Part shown: positions 1 to 7,847 of the stretch, in pieces | Layout: every line of letters starts with the position of its first letter | Position numbering within the stretch: position 1 is the first letter of the stretch | DNA from: VRUE01 sp963817945 | GTDB taxonomy: Bacteria > Actinomycetota > Thermoleophilia > Solirubrobacterales > 70-9 | DNA: 64,000 bases | Reading direction: 5' to 3' | Assembly (NCBI GenBank): GCA_963817945.1 | Contig: CAWFQH010000001.1 | Coordinates: 186,001-250,000 of the forward strand | Notes under the pieces: model-generated | Database searches by the model: none | What the model saw: the letters and a program-made list of their open reading frames with translations, nothing else | Told to the model about the DNA's origin: nothing | Translations under genes and position numbers: made by a program

Positions 1-697
1 CGATTCCGGTCGGCGGATCTCCGCACTGGTTCTTCTGCGGCCAGCCGAACTGGCCGTAGTCCGTATTGAAGGGGCTCGCGCCGTCGCCGCCGCTCGCGTA
101 CAGGTTGCCGACCGCGTCGAATTGGATGTCACCGACCGAGTGCGAGGAGAACTGCTGACACCAGTCCTCGACCAGCTCCACTTCGTCGACCGCCTGGTTG
201 CCCGACGGTCCTCCCGCCTCGAGACGGACCAGACGGCCGCTCACCGGACAGGCATTGACGTCTGCGCTTTCCGGCTTGGGGCAGTCGTCGCCGCTGTCGT
301 CCGGTTCGCCCCATTTGGGCGCCGGGTCGGCTTCGCCCAGCAGATGGTCGTAGGTGTAAAGGACGTAGACGTAGGGCCGGTCCGGGAATTCGGGATCCAG
401 CTCCATGCCCATGAGCCCCCGGTCGCCGGAGTCGTAGACCTCGGTGCGCAGGTCGGCAAAGATCTCGGGCACGTCGTCTTCGAGGTCCTCGTAGACCAGG
501 ACCCTGCCGGGCTTCTCGGCGACGAACACCCGCCCGTCGGAGGAAAAGGAGACCGCGATCGGATCGTCCAGCCCGGCGAGGACGACGCTGTCGCGAAAGC
601 CGCTCGGCAATACCCCGCCGTGCGCCAGCGCCGGCAGGAGCAGCAACAACAGCCAGCAGCTCGAGAGGGTGGCGACAAGCCGCCCTTGACGAGCCAT
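1..697 (-). CDS. PQQ-type glucose/sorbosone dehydrogenase family protein, 3' part cut by window edge
   Basis: Secreted six-bladed propeller of the GSDH (soluble aldose sugar dehydrogenase-like) family; such proteins oxidise sugars with PQQ outside the membrane. The ATG at 697 opens a signal peptide with a leucine run (LLLLLLPALA). Next come the family's opening strand pattern (LPSGF...VVLAGLDDPIAVSF, then DGRVFVAEKPGRVLV) and RGLMGMELDPEF. The SHSVGDIQFD segment followed by NLYASGGDG matches the conserved propeller core. The frame stays open to base 1, so about 232 residues are present of a likely 400-700. It starts 3 bases after the clpS stop and may be co-transcribed with it. The family assignment is good; substrate and actual PQQ dependence are not shown by this fragment. 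Confidence 0.72.
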   Translation of the reverse strand, partial: MARQGRLVATLSSCWLLLLLLPALAHGGVLPSGFRDSVVLAGLDDPIAVSFSSDGRVFVAEKPGRVLVYEDLEDDVPEIFADLRTEVYDSGDRGLMGMELDPEFPDRPYVYVLYTYDHLLGEADPAPKWGEPDDSGDDCPKPESADVNACPVSGRLVRLEAGGPSGNQAVDEVELVEDWCQQFSSHSVGDIQFDAVGNLYASGGDGASPFNTDYGQFGWPQKNQCGDPPTGI

Positions 698-699
698 TC

Positions 700-987
700 C
701 TACGCGCGCTCCAACGGCGCCATCGTCAGCCCCGCGGCCTTGAGTTGTTCCCAGTAGTGCTCCGCGGTCTCGCGTGGGCCCGACCAGACGATCGCCTGGC
801 CGCTGCTGTGGATCTGCTCCGCGATCTCGTGCCCTCGCTCGAGGCTCATCCCCGGCAGCACGCGGGACAGCGTCCCGGCGACGTGGTCGAAGGTGTTGTG
901 GTCGTCATTGCAGACGATCACCCGCCACTCCCCACCCAATCCGGAGCCGGGACCGACCTGACGCGGCTTCTCAACGGTGGTCGTCAT
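700..987 (-). CDS. clpS: ATP-dependent Clp protease adaptor ClpS
   Basis: Small cytoplasmic adaptor that delivers N-degron substrates to the ClpAP/ClpCP protease. The 95-residue product has normal family length. It shows the core VIVCNDDHNTFDHV, where the Asn-Asp pair lies in the N-degron binding pocket, followed by the helix with HEIAEQIHSSGQAIVWSG and the E..EHYWEQLKAAGL end. The poorly conserved N-terminal tail of about 20 residues is typical. The gene lies just upstream of the sugar dehydrogenase on the same strand. In actinobacteria clpS more often sits near other housekeeping genes, so the pairing may be incidental. Confidence 0.93.
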   Translation of the reverse strand: MTTTVEKPRQVGPGSGLGGEWRVIVCNDDHNTFDHVAGTLSRVLPGMSLERGHEIAEQIHSSGQAIVWSGPRETAEHYWEQLKAAGLTMAPLERA

Positions 988-1122
988 CGGCCCGCATTAT
1001 GCGGAATATGTCGGAATCGCCTGAGCGCGGATGCCACCAAGCAGATCAAGGACGCAGAGAGCGTGGCGTGCTTTTGCACGCGAGCGACCGAGGACGCAGA
1101 GATGCGCTGGTGTCATCCGCGC

Positions 1123-1824
1123 TCAGAATGGGCTGGGGACGCGGATGACGACGTCGTCGACGCTGCCGACAGCGCCTTTCCCGTTGCCGACGGCGCCGAC
1201 CGAGAAGCCCGAGCCGCGGCCCTGCAGCTCACCCGCACCGGGGTCGAGGACATCGGCGACCTGGCGGTTGCCGACGAAGGCCATTACCCGGCATTTCCCC
1301 CTGTCGGGACCGCTGGTGACGTTGAATGCCCGCAGCCGCAGCTCGTTCGGTTGGTCGGTCCCCTTGATCGAAGTGACGCCCCGCGCGATGTGCAGGTATT
1401 CGACTTCGCCGTCGCTGAGCACCTTGCGGATCTGTGCCTTGCGCTGCAGCGGGAAGACCGCCAGCTGGTAGCCGGCGCCGGCTTCGCCGGTGCGCAGGTT
1501 GACGGCAAGGAAGGCCTTGCGCTTTACCGCTTTCGGGGTCGAGCTGAAGAGCCGCAGGGTGGCGCCGATCTCCAAATCACGCCCGACCACCGGCGTCCGG
1601 TACGCGCACTCGCTGGTCGCTTTGCCGACCGTGATCTGGAAGGCATTGGCACCGCCGCCGCGACCGCAGCGCTCGCCCGAGAGCTTGCCGATCTGACCGC
1701 GCTGCGAGTCGGTCTCCATGCCGTTGCGGTAGAGGCCGACGAGCGCCGCGCCGGCCGTGCCGGCGAGCGCCGCCGTGGCCGCGAGAGCCAGCACGGCAAA
1801 GGAGATGAGTCGCATTCGCATCAT
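1123..1824 (-). CDS. Secreted protein of unknown function
   Basis: I do not recognise a named family. The reading frame opens further upstream, but the likely start is one of the ATGs at 1824, 1821 or 1815. These place an Arg-rich n-region and a hydrophobic stretch (LISFAVLALAATAALAGTAG) at the N-terminus as a signal peptide. The mature part of about 205 residues contains two cysteines in the first third (GERCGRGGG, SECAYRTP) and a third near GKCRVMAF. Its alternating beta-strand character (LRLFSS, AFLAVNLRTG, YQLAVFPLQ) suggests a jelly-roll or concanavalin-like sandwich. This is only an impression from the pattern. It is transcribed divergently from meaA. Confidence 0.6.
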   Translation of the reverse strand: MMRMRLISFAVLALAATAALAGTAGAALVGLYRNGMETDSQRGQIGKLSGERCGRGGGANAFQITVGKATSECAYRTPVVGRDLEIGATLRLFSSTPKAVKRKAFLAVNLRTGEAGAGYQLAVFPLQRKAQIRKVLSDGEVEYLHIARGVTSIKGTDQPNELRLRAFNVTSGPDRGKCRVMAFVGNRQVADVLDPGAGELQGRGSGFSVGAVGNGKGAVGSVDDVVIRVPSPF

Positions 1825-1900
1825 CCGCAGCCTAAACACGGATGCGGCCGAAAGGTGCGCGTCGCGGCGCCTGAACGCGGTCTTTCTCGCAAACCGCCGG

Positions 1901-1929
1901 AGCTTCTGCATGCCATGCATGCAAAAGCT
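1901..1929. promoter_or_regulatory. Imperfect palindrome between divergent genes (possible operator)
   Basis: A 12-base arm at 1901-1912 (AGCTTCTGCATG) is repeated in inverted form at 1918-1929 with one mismatch, around a 5-base centre. It lies about 40 bases upstream of the meaA start and about 75 bases upstream of the divergent secreted-protein gene. It could be a repressor or activator site. No Shine-Dalgarno or terminator-like T run is attached. Confidence 0.35.
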
Positions 1930-1967
1930 CACGCTCTGCCCGCTTCTGGCAAATATCATCTGGGGCG

Positions 1968-3965
1968 ATGAGCGACCACCGCCTGCCCGAGTCCGACCGC
2001 CCCTGGGTGATGCGCACCTACGCGGGCCACTCCGACGCCCGCCGCTCCAACGAGCTGTATCGCCGCAACCTGGCGAAGGGACAAACCGGCCTCTCGGTGG
2101 CCTTCGACCTCCCCACCCAGACCGGCTATGACCCCGACCACGTGCTGGCCCGTGGCGAGGTCGGCAAGGTGGGCGTCTCGATCGCCCACAAGGGCGACAT
2201 GCACCAGTTGTTCGACGAAATCCCGCTGGACGAGATGAACACCTCGATGACGATCAACGCGACCGCCGCCTGGCTGCTCGGCCTCTACGTGACGGTCGCC
2301 GAGGAAAACGGCGTCGAGCGGGCAAAGCTCAAGGGCACGACCCAGAACGACATCATCAAGGAGTACCTCTCGCGCGGCACCTACGCCTTCCCACCGGAGC
2401 CCTCGATGCGGCTGATCGCCGACATGGTCGCCTTCACGGTCAACGAGGTGCCGAGCTGGAACCCGACCAACATCTGCAGCTACCACCTGCAGGAGGCGGG
2501 GGCGACGCCGGTGCAGGAGATCGCCTACGCGCTCTCGACCGGGATCGCGGTGCTCGACGAGGTCAAAGCGCGCGGCCAGGTCGCCGAGGCGGACTTCCCC
2601 AGGGTCTTCGGCCGCATCTCCTTCTTCGTCAACGCCGGCATCCGGCTAATCGAGGAGATCGCCAAGCTGCGAGCGATGGACCGGCTCTGGAACGAGATCG
2701 GCCGCCAGCGCTACGGGGTCAGCGACGAGAAGATGCTGCGCTTCCGCTATGGGGTGCAGGTCAACAGCCTCGGGCTGACCGAGGCCCAGCCGGAGAACAA
2801 CATCCAGCGGATCGTGCTGGAGGCGCTGGCGGTGACGCTGAGCCGCGACGCCCGCGCCCGTGCGATCCAGCTGCCGGCCTGGAACGAGGCGATGGGCCTG
2901 CCGCGGCCCTGGGACCAGCAATGGAGCCTGCGGATCCAGCAGGTGCTGGCGAACGAGACCGACCTGCTCGAGTATCCCGACCTCTTCGAGGGCTCGAAGG
3001 TGATGGACGGGCTCGTGGACGAGCTGGCCGAGGGCGCCCGCGCCGAGATGGCGGTGGTCGAGGAGCACGGCGGTGCGGTCGCCGCCGTCCCCTACATGAA
3101 GGCACGCCTGGTCGAGTCCCACCGCGAGCGGGTGGCGCGGATCGAGAGTGGCGATCAGAAGGTGATCGGCCAGAACAGCTTCACCGAGAGTGAGGACTCC
3201 CCCCTCACCGCCGGTGCCGACGGCGGCATCCTCACTCCCGACCCGGAGGTCGAGCGCGAACGGATCGAGGCGTTGAGCGCCTGGAAGGCCGAGCGCGACG
3301 AGAACGCCGTACGGGCGGCGCTGGAGGAGTTGTGCCGTGTAGCCGCCGACGAAAGCGCCAACGTGATGCCGGCGACGATCGCCGCCGCCAAGGCGGGGGC
3401 GACGACCGGCGAGTGGGCCGAGGTGCTGCGCGAGAGCTTCGGCGCCTACCGCGCCCCGACCGGCGTCGACGGCGCGGCGCCGCCGTCGGACCGCGCGCAG
3501 CTGACGACGATCCGCGAGCGGGTCGACGAGGTCTCCGAGCAGCTCGGGCACCGGATCAAGATCCTGGTCGGCAAGCCCGGGCTCGACGGCCACTCCAACG
3601 GGGCCGAGCAGGTGGCCCTGCGCGCCCGCGACGCCGGCATGGAGGTGATCTACCAGGGGATCCGCCTCACCCCCGAGGAGATCGCCGAGTCGGCGCTGCA
3701 GGAGGACGTCGACGTCGTCGGCCTCTCGATCCTCTCCGGCTCCCACCTGGAGCTGATCCCCGAAGTCGTGCGGCGCCTGCGCGAGGAAGGCGTCGAGGTG
3801 CCGGTCGTGGTCGGCGGCATCATCCCCGCCGTCGATGCCGAACGCCTGCGCGAGGCCGGCGTCGAGGGCGTCTACACGCCGAAGGACTTCGACGTGAACC
3901 GGATCATGGCCGAGATCGTCGAGCTGGTCTCACGGCGGGCTGCCGCCGCAGCAACGACCGCCTGA
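1968..3965 (+). CDS. meaA: Ethylmalonyl-CoA mutase (coenzyme B12-dependent, MeaA/Ecm)
   Basis: Adenosylcobalamin enzyme that rearranges ethylmalonyl-CoA to methylsuccinyl-CoA in the ethylmalonyl-CoA pathway for acetate assimilation. The single 665-residue chain carries the substrate TIM barrel (residues about 10-500) and the C-terminal B12 domain (about 525-650). The N-terminus WVMRTYAGHSDARRSN followed by KGQTGLSVAFDLPTQTGYD is characteristic of MeaA/Ecm rather than of methylmalonyl-CoA mutase large subunits. The B12 domain has the histidine-ligand motif in GLDGHSNGAE (about 538-547) and LSILSGSH downstream. The ATG at 1968 follows a GGGG-rich ribosome site. Two other likely pathway enzymes lie at 24907 and 33013. 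Methylmalonyl-CoA mutase activity is a less likely alternative. Confidence 0.9.
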   Translation: MSDHRLPESDRPWVMRTYAGHSDARRSNELYRRNLAKGQTGLSVAFDLPTQTGYDPDHVLARGEVGKVGVSIAHKGDMHQLFDEIPLDEMNTSMTINATAAWLLGLYVTVAEENGVERAKLKGTTQNDIIKEYLSRGTYAFPPEPSMRLIADMVAFTVNEVPSWNPTNICSYHLQEAGATPVQEIAYALSTGIAVLDEVKARGQVAEADFPRVFGRISFFVNAGIRLIEEIAKLRAMDRLWNEIGRQRYGVSDEKMLRFRYGVQVNSLGLTEAQPENNIQRIVLEALAVTLSRDARARAIQLPAWNEAMGLPRPWDQQWSLRIQQVLANETDLLEYPDLFEGSKVMDGLVDELAEGARAEMAVVEEHGGAVAAVPYMKARLVESHRERVARIESGDQKVIGQNSFTESEDSPLTAGADGGILTPDPEVERERIEALSAWKAERDENAVRAALEELCRVAADESANVMPATIAAAKAGATTGEWAEVLRESFGAYRAPTGVDGAAPPSDRAQLTTIRERVDEVSEQLGHRIKILVGKPGLDGHSNGAEQVALRARDAGMEVIYQGIRLTPEEIAESALQEDVDVVGLSILSGSHLELIPEVVRRLREEGVEVPVVVGGIIPAVDAERLREAGVEGVYTPKDFDVNRIMAEIVELVSRRAAAAATTA

Positions 3966-4013
3966 GCGCCCCCAGCTGCACCAAGCGGGCCGGCGCGCGA
4001 CAATAGGGCGACG

Positions 4014-4580
4014 ATGAGCGAGCTGAACGGGGACCGCTCTGCCTGGCTGCGCTGTTATCGCTGCTGGTCGGAGAACCTCGAGATCCAGATCCACTACGAC
4101 GCGATCCGCCGCGTCGACCCCGCGACGGGAATGCTCGCCGAAGGGATCGACGAGGTCCAGGAATCGGTCGTCCAGTGCCTCAATTGCATGCACGACCAGC
4201 CGCACCTCACCTTCCAAGACGACCGTGTCGTCCCGATCGAGGACCGCTGGGAGCGGATGGTCGCGGGTACCCCCTGGGTTGCCTCCTGCACGGTTACGGT
4301 CGACCAGGACCGGGTCGAGAGCTGCTCGGGGCCCGAAGCGGCAGAGTTGCTCGCCTACGGAGCCTTCGGCGAGGCTGGGGTGCGCGAGTTCTTCGCCCAT
4401 GTCCGCTTCCACAAGCACGATGAGGAGCGAATCGTCGTCCACATGCTGGTCGAGCTCTACGCGCGTTCGGCAGAGGAGGCCACCGAGGTACTCGAAGCGG
4501 CCGCGCATGGGCCCCTGGAGATCACCTCGCTGGCGGAGGAGTCGAGGCCGCCCGCGCACGCCTCCGACGAGGCCCATTGA
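4014..4580 (+). CDS. Hypothetical protein with paired CxxC motifs
   Basis: A 188-residue soluble protein with no signal peptide. Two CxxC pairs, C14/C17 (CYRC) and C55/C58 (CLNC), are spaced like the knuckles of a zinc ribbon, so metal binding is likely. The rest is acidic, with PIEDRWERMVAGTPW, a middle part rich in beta strands, and a histidine-rich segment HVRFHKHDEER. It begins 48 bases after the meaA stop on the same strand and could be co-transcribed. I cannot assign a function. Confidence 0.65.
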   Translation: MSELNGDRSAWLRCYRCWSENLEIQIHYDAIRRVDPATGMLAEGIDEVQESVVQCLNCMHDQPHLTFQDDRVVPIEDRWERMVAGTPWVASCTVTVDQDRVESCSGPEAAELLAYGAFGEAGVREFFAHVRFHKHDEERIVVHMLVELYARSAEEATEVLEAAAHGPLEITSLAEESRPPAHASDEAH

Positions 4581-4919
4581 CCCGATTCGAAGTAGGCCCT
4601 TACAAAAACTTCGAATATTCGTTTAAGAGGGTCAACGATCTTCGCTCTGCAAGCGGCATTGCCGGCTTTAGGGCGACAGACTTCCTGTCGATGTGTTGGT
4701 GGCCATGGAGTTTTCCCGGCAGCACCTCTATTTTTCAGGGTCACTGCGCAGGCTCCGCCTGTTCAGCAGCTCGGATCCAGAAAACGTGCGTATCCGAGTG
4801 AGCCATCACGCGCTGGGCCGTGTTTCAAGAAACGGCTCCGGGGAAACCCAGCCCCAACTCCCCCAATAAGCGATCCGACCTCTCCTCCAACCGAAAGACA
4901 CGTCCCCCACTTAGCCAAC
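4581..4919 (+). promoter_or_regulatory. Gene-free leader upstream of the sugar transferase
   Basis: A stretch of 339 bases without a convincing gene, visibly lower in GC than its flanks. It holds an inverted repeat at 4586-4615 (TTCGAAGT / ACTTCGAA, 14-base loop), a hairpin at 4770-4798 (CTCGGAT / ATCCGAG) and a near-palindrome CCGTGTTTCAAGAAACGG just downstream of 4815. The first repeat may end the meaA unit or be an operator. The remainder looks like a long structured 5' leader for the glycosyltransferase gene at 4920. No riboswitch family could be matched with confidence. Confidence 0.4.
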
Positions 4920-6395
4920 ATGGAGAGTTCAACCGTCACCCATTCGCCGCACCGTCCCGCCGTTCAGGCAGAGGACGTCGAGTCCTCTTCGTCGCCGGAG
5001 ACGAGGGGGCGCGCTCGACGCCGGGGAACGGTGCTGGCGAGGATGCTCTTCGCGGCCGATTCGGTCGCCGCCTGCAGCGCCGCTGCCTTGGCGATCACGG
5101 CTCTGGGGCAGGTCTCATTCGGCGGTTTGGCCTTCGTCGCCTCTGCCACCCTGCTCTGGCCGTTCGCGGCCTTCAGCATCGGCCTCTACCGAAGCGACCA
5201 GCTCGCCACCTGGGCCTCCGCCGTGACCGAGGTCCCGCGCGGCTTCGTCGCCGTCCTCTTAATCACCTGGCCGCTCTACGGGATCGCTTCGTTGCTGCCG
5301 CTCCACACCGCAGTGGCGCTCACCTTCCTCACCGTCGCTGGCATTGCCGGTCTGACCGGCATCGCACGCACTGTGGCGCGGGCCGGCGTTCACCGCGCAC
5401 CCGACCTGCGGCAGCGCACGCTGATCCTCGGATCGGGCCTGGTTGCCGGGCAGGTCGTCGAGAAGCTGCGCAACAACTCGCAGTTCGGTCTGATCCCGGT
5501 CGGCATCGTTGACGACGAGCTGCACGACATCGGCAGCCCCGACCTCCCCTGGTTGGGGCGCTTCGCGGACCTCGACGCGGTGATCGAGGGGCAGCAGATC
5601 GACCGCGTGATCATCGCCTTCTCCCGCGCCAGCCACGAGCAGCTGCTGGAGTCGATCCGCGCCTGCCGCGACGCCGGCGTCTCTGTCGACGTGGTGCCCC
5701 GCCTGTTCGAGTTCCTCGACGGGGTCCGGGCGCTCGACCAGGTCGGTGGCCTGCCTCTGCTCTCGATCGGCTCCCCGATCCTGACCTCAGCTTCGATGGC
5801 CGCGAAGCGGCTGCTGGACGTGGTTGGCTCGACCGCGTTGATCACCTTTTTCTCGCCCGTGATGCTGGCCGTCGCCGTCGCGATCAAAGTCGAGTCGCGG
5901 GGCCCTGTCTTCTTCCGCCAGCGCCGCGCCGGTCGCGACAACACCAGCTTCGAGCTGATCAAGTTCCGCTCGATGTACGTCGACGCCGAGCAACGCAAGG
6001 ACGACCTCGCCGAACTCAACGAAGCCAACGACGGGGTCATGTTCAAGATCCGCAAGGACCCGCGGATCACCCGCGTCGGCAGCTTCATCCGCCGTTTCTC
6101 GCTCGACGAGCTGCCCCAGCTCTTCAACGTCCTCAAGGGCGAGATGAGCCTGGTCGGCCCGCGGCCGCTGATCTTCCCCGAGACGGCCGCGCTGGAGGAG
6201 AACTGGCACCTGCGGCGGCTCGAGCTGCGACCCGGCCTGACCGGTCCCTGGCAGGTGTACGGTCGCTCGCAGAGCCCCTTCCAAGAGATGGTCCGCTTCG
6301 ACTACCAGTACGTCGCCGGCTGGTCGCTTGCCCGCGATATCGAGATCCTGCTCGCAACGCTGCCGGCCGTCGTGTCGGGGCGCGGCGCGTACTAG
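4920..6395 (+). CDS. Polyprenyl glycosylphosphotransferase (initiating sugar transferase)
   Basis: Membrane enzyme that starts polysaccharide repeat-unit assembly by moving a sugar-1-phosphate from a nucleotide sugar to undecaprenyl phosphate. The ATG at 4920 gives 491 residues, normal for the WbaP/CpsE-like family; an upstream in-frame ATG exists but adds low-complexity residues. N-terminal hydrophobic segments (about 40-150) are followed by a Rossmann-like CoA-binding/epimerase-type domain (LILGSGLVAGQVVEKL, about 165-290). The catalytic bacterial sugar transferase domain comes last: AAKRLLDVVGS, the VFFRQRRAGR strand, ELIKFRSM, SLDELPQLFNVLKG, MSLVGPRPL, and LRPGLTGPWQV. It is the only initiating enzyme seen in the window and probably serves the Wzy-type system next door. 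Confidence 0.92.
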   Translation: MESSTVTHSPHRPAVQAEDVESSSSPETRGRARRRGTVLARMLFAADSVAACSAAALAITALGQVSFGGLAFVASATLLWPFAAFSIGLYRSDQLATWASAVTEVPRGFVAVLLITWPLYGIASLLPLHTAVALTFLTVAGIAGLTGIARTVARAGVHRAPDLRQRTLILGSGLVAGQVVEKLRNNSQFGLIPVGIVDDELHDIGSPDLPWLGRFADLDAVIEGQQIDRVIIAFSRASHEQLLESIRACRDAGVSVDVVPRLFEFLDGVRALDQVGGLPLLSIGSPILTSASMAAKRLLDVVGSTALITFFSPVMLAVAVAIKVESRGPVFFRQRRAGRDNTSFELIKFRSMYVDAEQRKDDLAELNEANDGVMFKIRKDPRITRVGSFIRRFSLDELPQLFNVLKGEMSLVGPRPLIFPETAALEENWHLRRLELRPGLTGPWQVYGRSQSPFQEMVRFDYQYVAGWSLARDIEILLATLPAVVSGRGAY

Positions 6396-6423
6396 CTCGG
6401 AACTGGCGAAACCCCGCGCCCAA

Positions 6424-6440
6424 CCCCCCCCCTCTGGGGG
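6424..6440. terminator. Possible C/G-run hairpin between convergent genes
   Basis: A run of nine C (6424-6432) followed by TCT and five G (6436-6440) can fold into a short GC hairpin in the 54-base gap between the convergent sugar transferase and BY-kinase stops. There is no T tract, so it is at best a weak terminator. Confidence 0.3.
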
Positions 6441-6449
6441 CGGGCGGTC

Positions 6450-7847
6450 TTACTGCTTCTGCTCGACCGGCTCGGAGAGGCCGAGGGTCGGCGGGCGGCC
6501 GTAGCCGTAGCCCTCGTAGGAGCGGCCGGTGTCGACGAAGTTGGCGACGAGCCCAAGGGTCACGGCCCCCAGGCGCTCCAGCTGTTCGGCCAGGTCGGCC
6601 GCCGAGGTGCGGGTGCTGACGCCGAGGCCGCTCACCGCGAGGACGCCGCTGGCGCTGGCGATCAGGGGGATCGCGTCGGAGACGACCAGGACCGGCGGCG
6701 TGTCGATGACGATGAAGTCGTAGCGGTCCTCGGCGAGCTCGAGCAGCTCGCGCATCCGCTGCGACTCGACCAGCTCGGTCGGATTGGGCGGTATGCCGCC
6801 CGCGGGGACCACGTCCAGCGTCGCGCCGCCGATCGACTCCGCCAGCTTGCCCGCCGGTACCTCGACGACCGCGTCGGCGAGGTTGCCGTTCTCGTCGGTG
6901 AGGGCCCAGGTGAGGCCGCCGGTGGTGGTGGGAAGGCGGAGGACGCGGGTGAGGCCAGGGTCGCGCAGGTCCGCCTCTATCAGCAGCACCCGCTCGCCGC
7001 TCGTCACCGCCGCCAGGGCGAGCCCGAGCGAGACGAGCGTCTTCCCCTCCCCCGGCTCGGCCGAGGTGACGACCACGGACTTGACGTCCTGCTGAACCTT
7101 GAAGTAGCGCAGGTTGGCGCGCAGCAGGCGGAAGACCTCCGTCTCCGCCGGTGAGAGGGAGCCGTGTCCGAGGTGCTCGCGGTCGAATGCCTTGCGCTTG
7201 GGGACCGAGGCCAGGAGGGTCAGGCCGGTGGCCTCGGCGAGATCGTCCTGGCGCTTCAGGCGGCGATCGAGCTGCTCCAGCAGGAGCGCCAGCCCCAGGC
7301 CAAGGACGAGGCCGATGAGGGCGCCGAAGATCGTGTTGCGAACGGGTTTCGGGGAGACCGGCGAGGTCGGCGGAACCGCCCGCTCGAGCACCTCCACCTG
7401 GCTGGTCTGAAGCCGTTCGCGCTCGCCCTCGACGCGGAAGACGAGGAACTGCTGGGCGTAGGTATTGGCGATCTGCGCCGCGAGCTCGGGAGAATCGGCG
7501 GTCGCGCTGACCTGGAGGATGTCGGCGTCGCCCTCTTGGCTGGCGACGACGGCGTCTTCCACTTCCTCGTCGCTGGTGCCGGGGAGTTTCTCGGCGGTTC
7601 GTTCGGCGATCGCCGGCAGCCCCAGCAGCTGCAGGTTGGTGTCGACCGCCCGCTGCGGTTCGAACGCGGTCGAGGAGCGCAGCAGGAGTGCCGTCGTAGC
7701 TTCGTACTCCTCCTCAGCCCGGATCGAGAGGGCGATTGCCGCCAGGGTGCTGGCCACCAGGCAGACCACAACGAGCCAGATCCGACGCCGGATCGCCTGG
7801 GCGATGAGCGATAGATCGGAGTCGTCAGTGTTGCGTTTGGTTGGCAA
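6450..7847 (-). CDS. Wzz/BY-kinase fusion (chain-length regulator and tyrosine kinase)
   Basis: Inner-membrane polysaccharide co-polymerase fused to a bacterial tyrosine kinase, controlling polymer length and export. The 465 residues hold TM1 (about 23-41), an extracellular Wzz loop, a Pro-rich stretch (160-171) and TM2 (172-191). The cytoplasmic P-loop kinase follows: Walker A SAEPGEGKT (263-271), Walker A' LLIEADLRDP (289-298), Walker B FIVIDTPP (379-386). It ends in a tyrosine cluster YEGYGYG (445-451), the usual autophosphorylation tail. Its start overlaps the end of the polymerase gene by 23 bases, so the two are translationally coupled. Being fused in one chain is common in actinobacteria. 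Confidence 0.92.
   Translation of the reverse strand: MPTKRNTDDSDLSLIAQAIRRRIWLVVVCLVASTLAAIALSIRAEEEYEATTALLLRSSTAFEPQRAVDTNLQLLGLPAIAERTAEKLPGTSDEEVEDAVVASQEGDADILQVSATADSPELAAQIANTYAQQFLVFRVEGERERLQTSQVEVLERAVPPTSPVSPKPVRNTIFGALIGLVLGLGLALLLEQLDRRLKRQDDLAEATGLTLLASVPKRKAFDREHLGHGSLSPAETEVFRLLRANLRYFKVQQDVKSVVVTSAEPGEGKTLVSLGLALAAVTSGERVLLIEADLRDPGLTRVLRLPTTTGGLTWALTDENGNLADAVVEVPAGKLAESIGGATLDVVPAGGIPPNPTELVESQRMRELLELAEDRYDFIVIDTPPVLVVSDAIPLIASASGVLAVSGLGVSTRTSAADLAEQLERLGAVTLGLVANFVDTGRSYEGYGYGRPPTLGLSEPVEQKQ

Noticed and set aside
4800..4900. c-di-AMP (ydaO-like) riboswitch suggested by GGCTCCGGGGAAACCCAGCC
   Set aside because: Only one short block resembles the recalled consensus and the rest of the expected structure could not be traced; no confident match.
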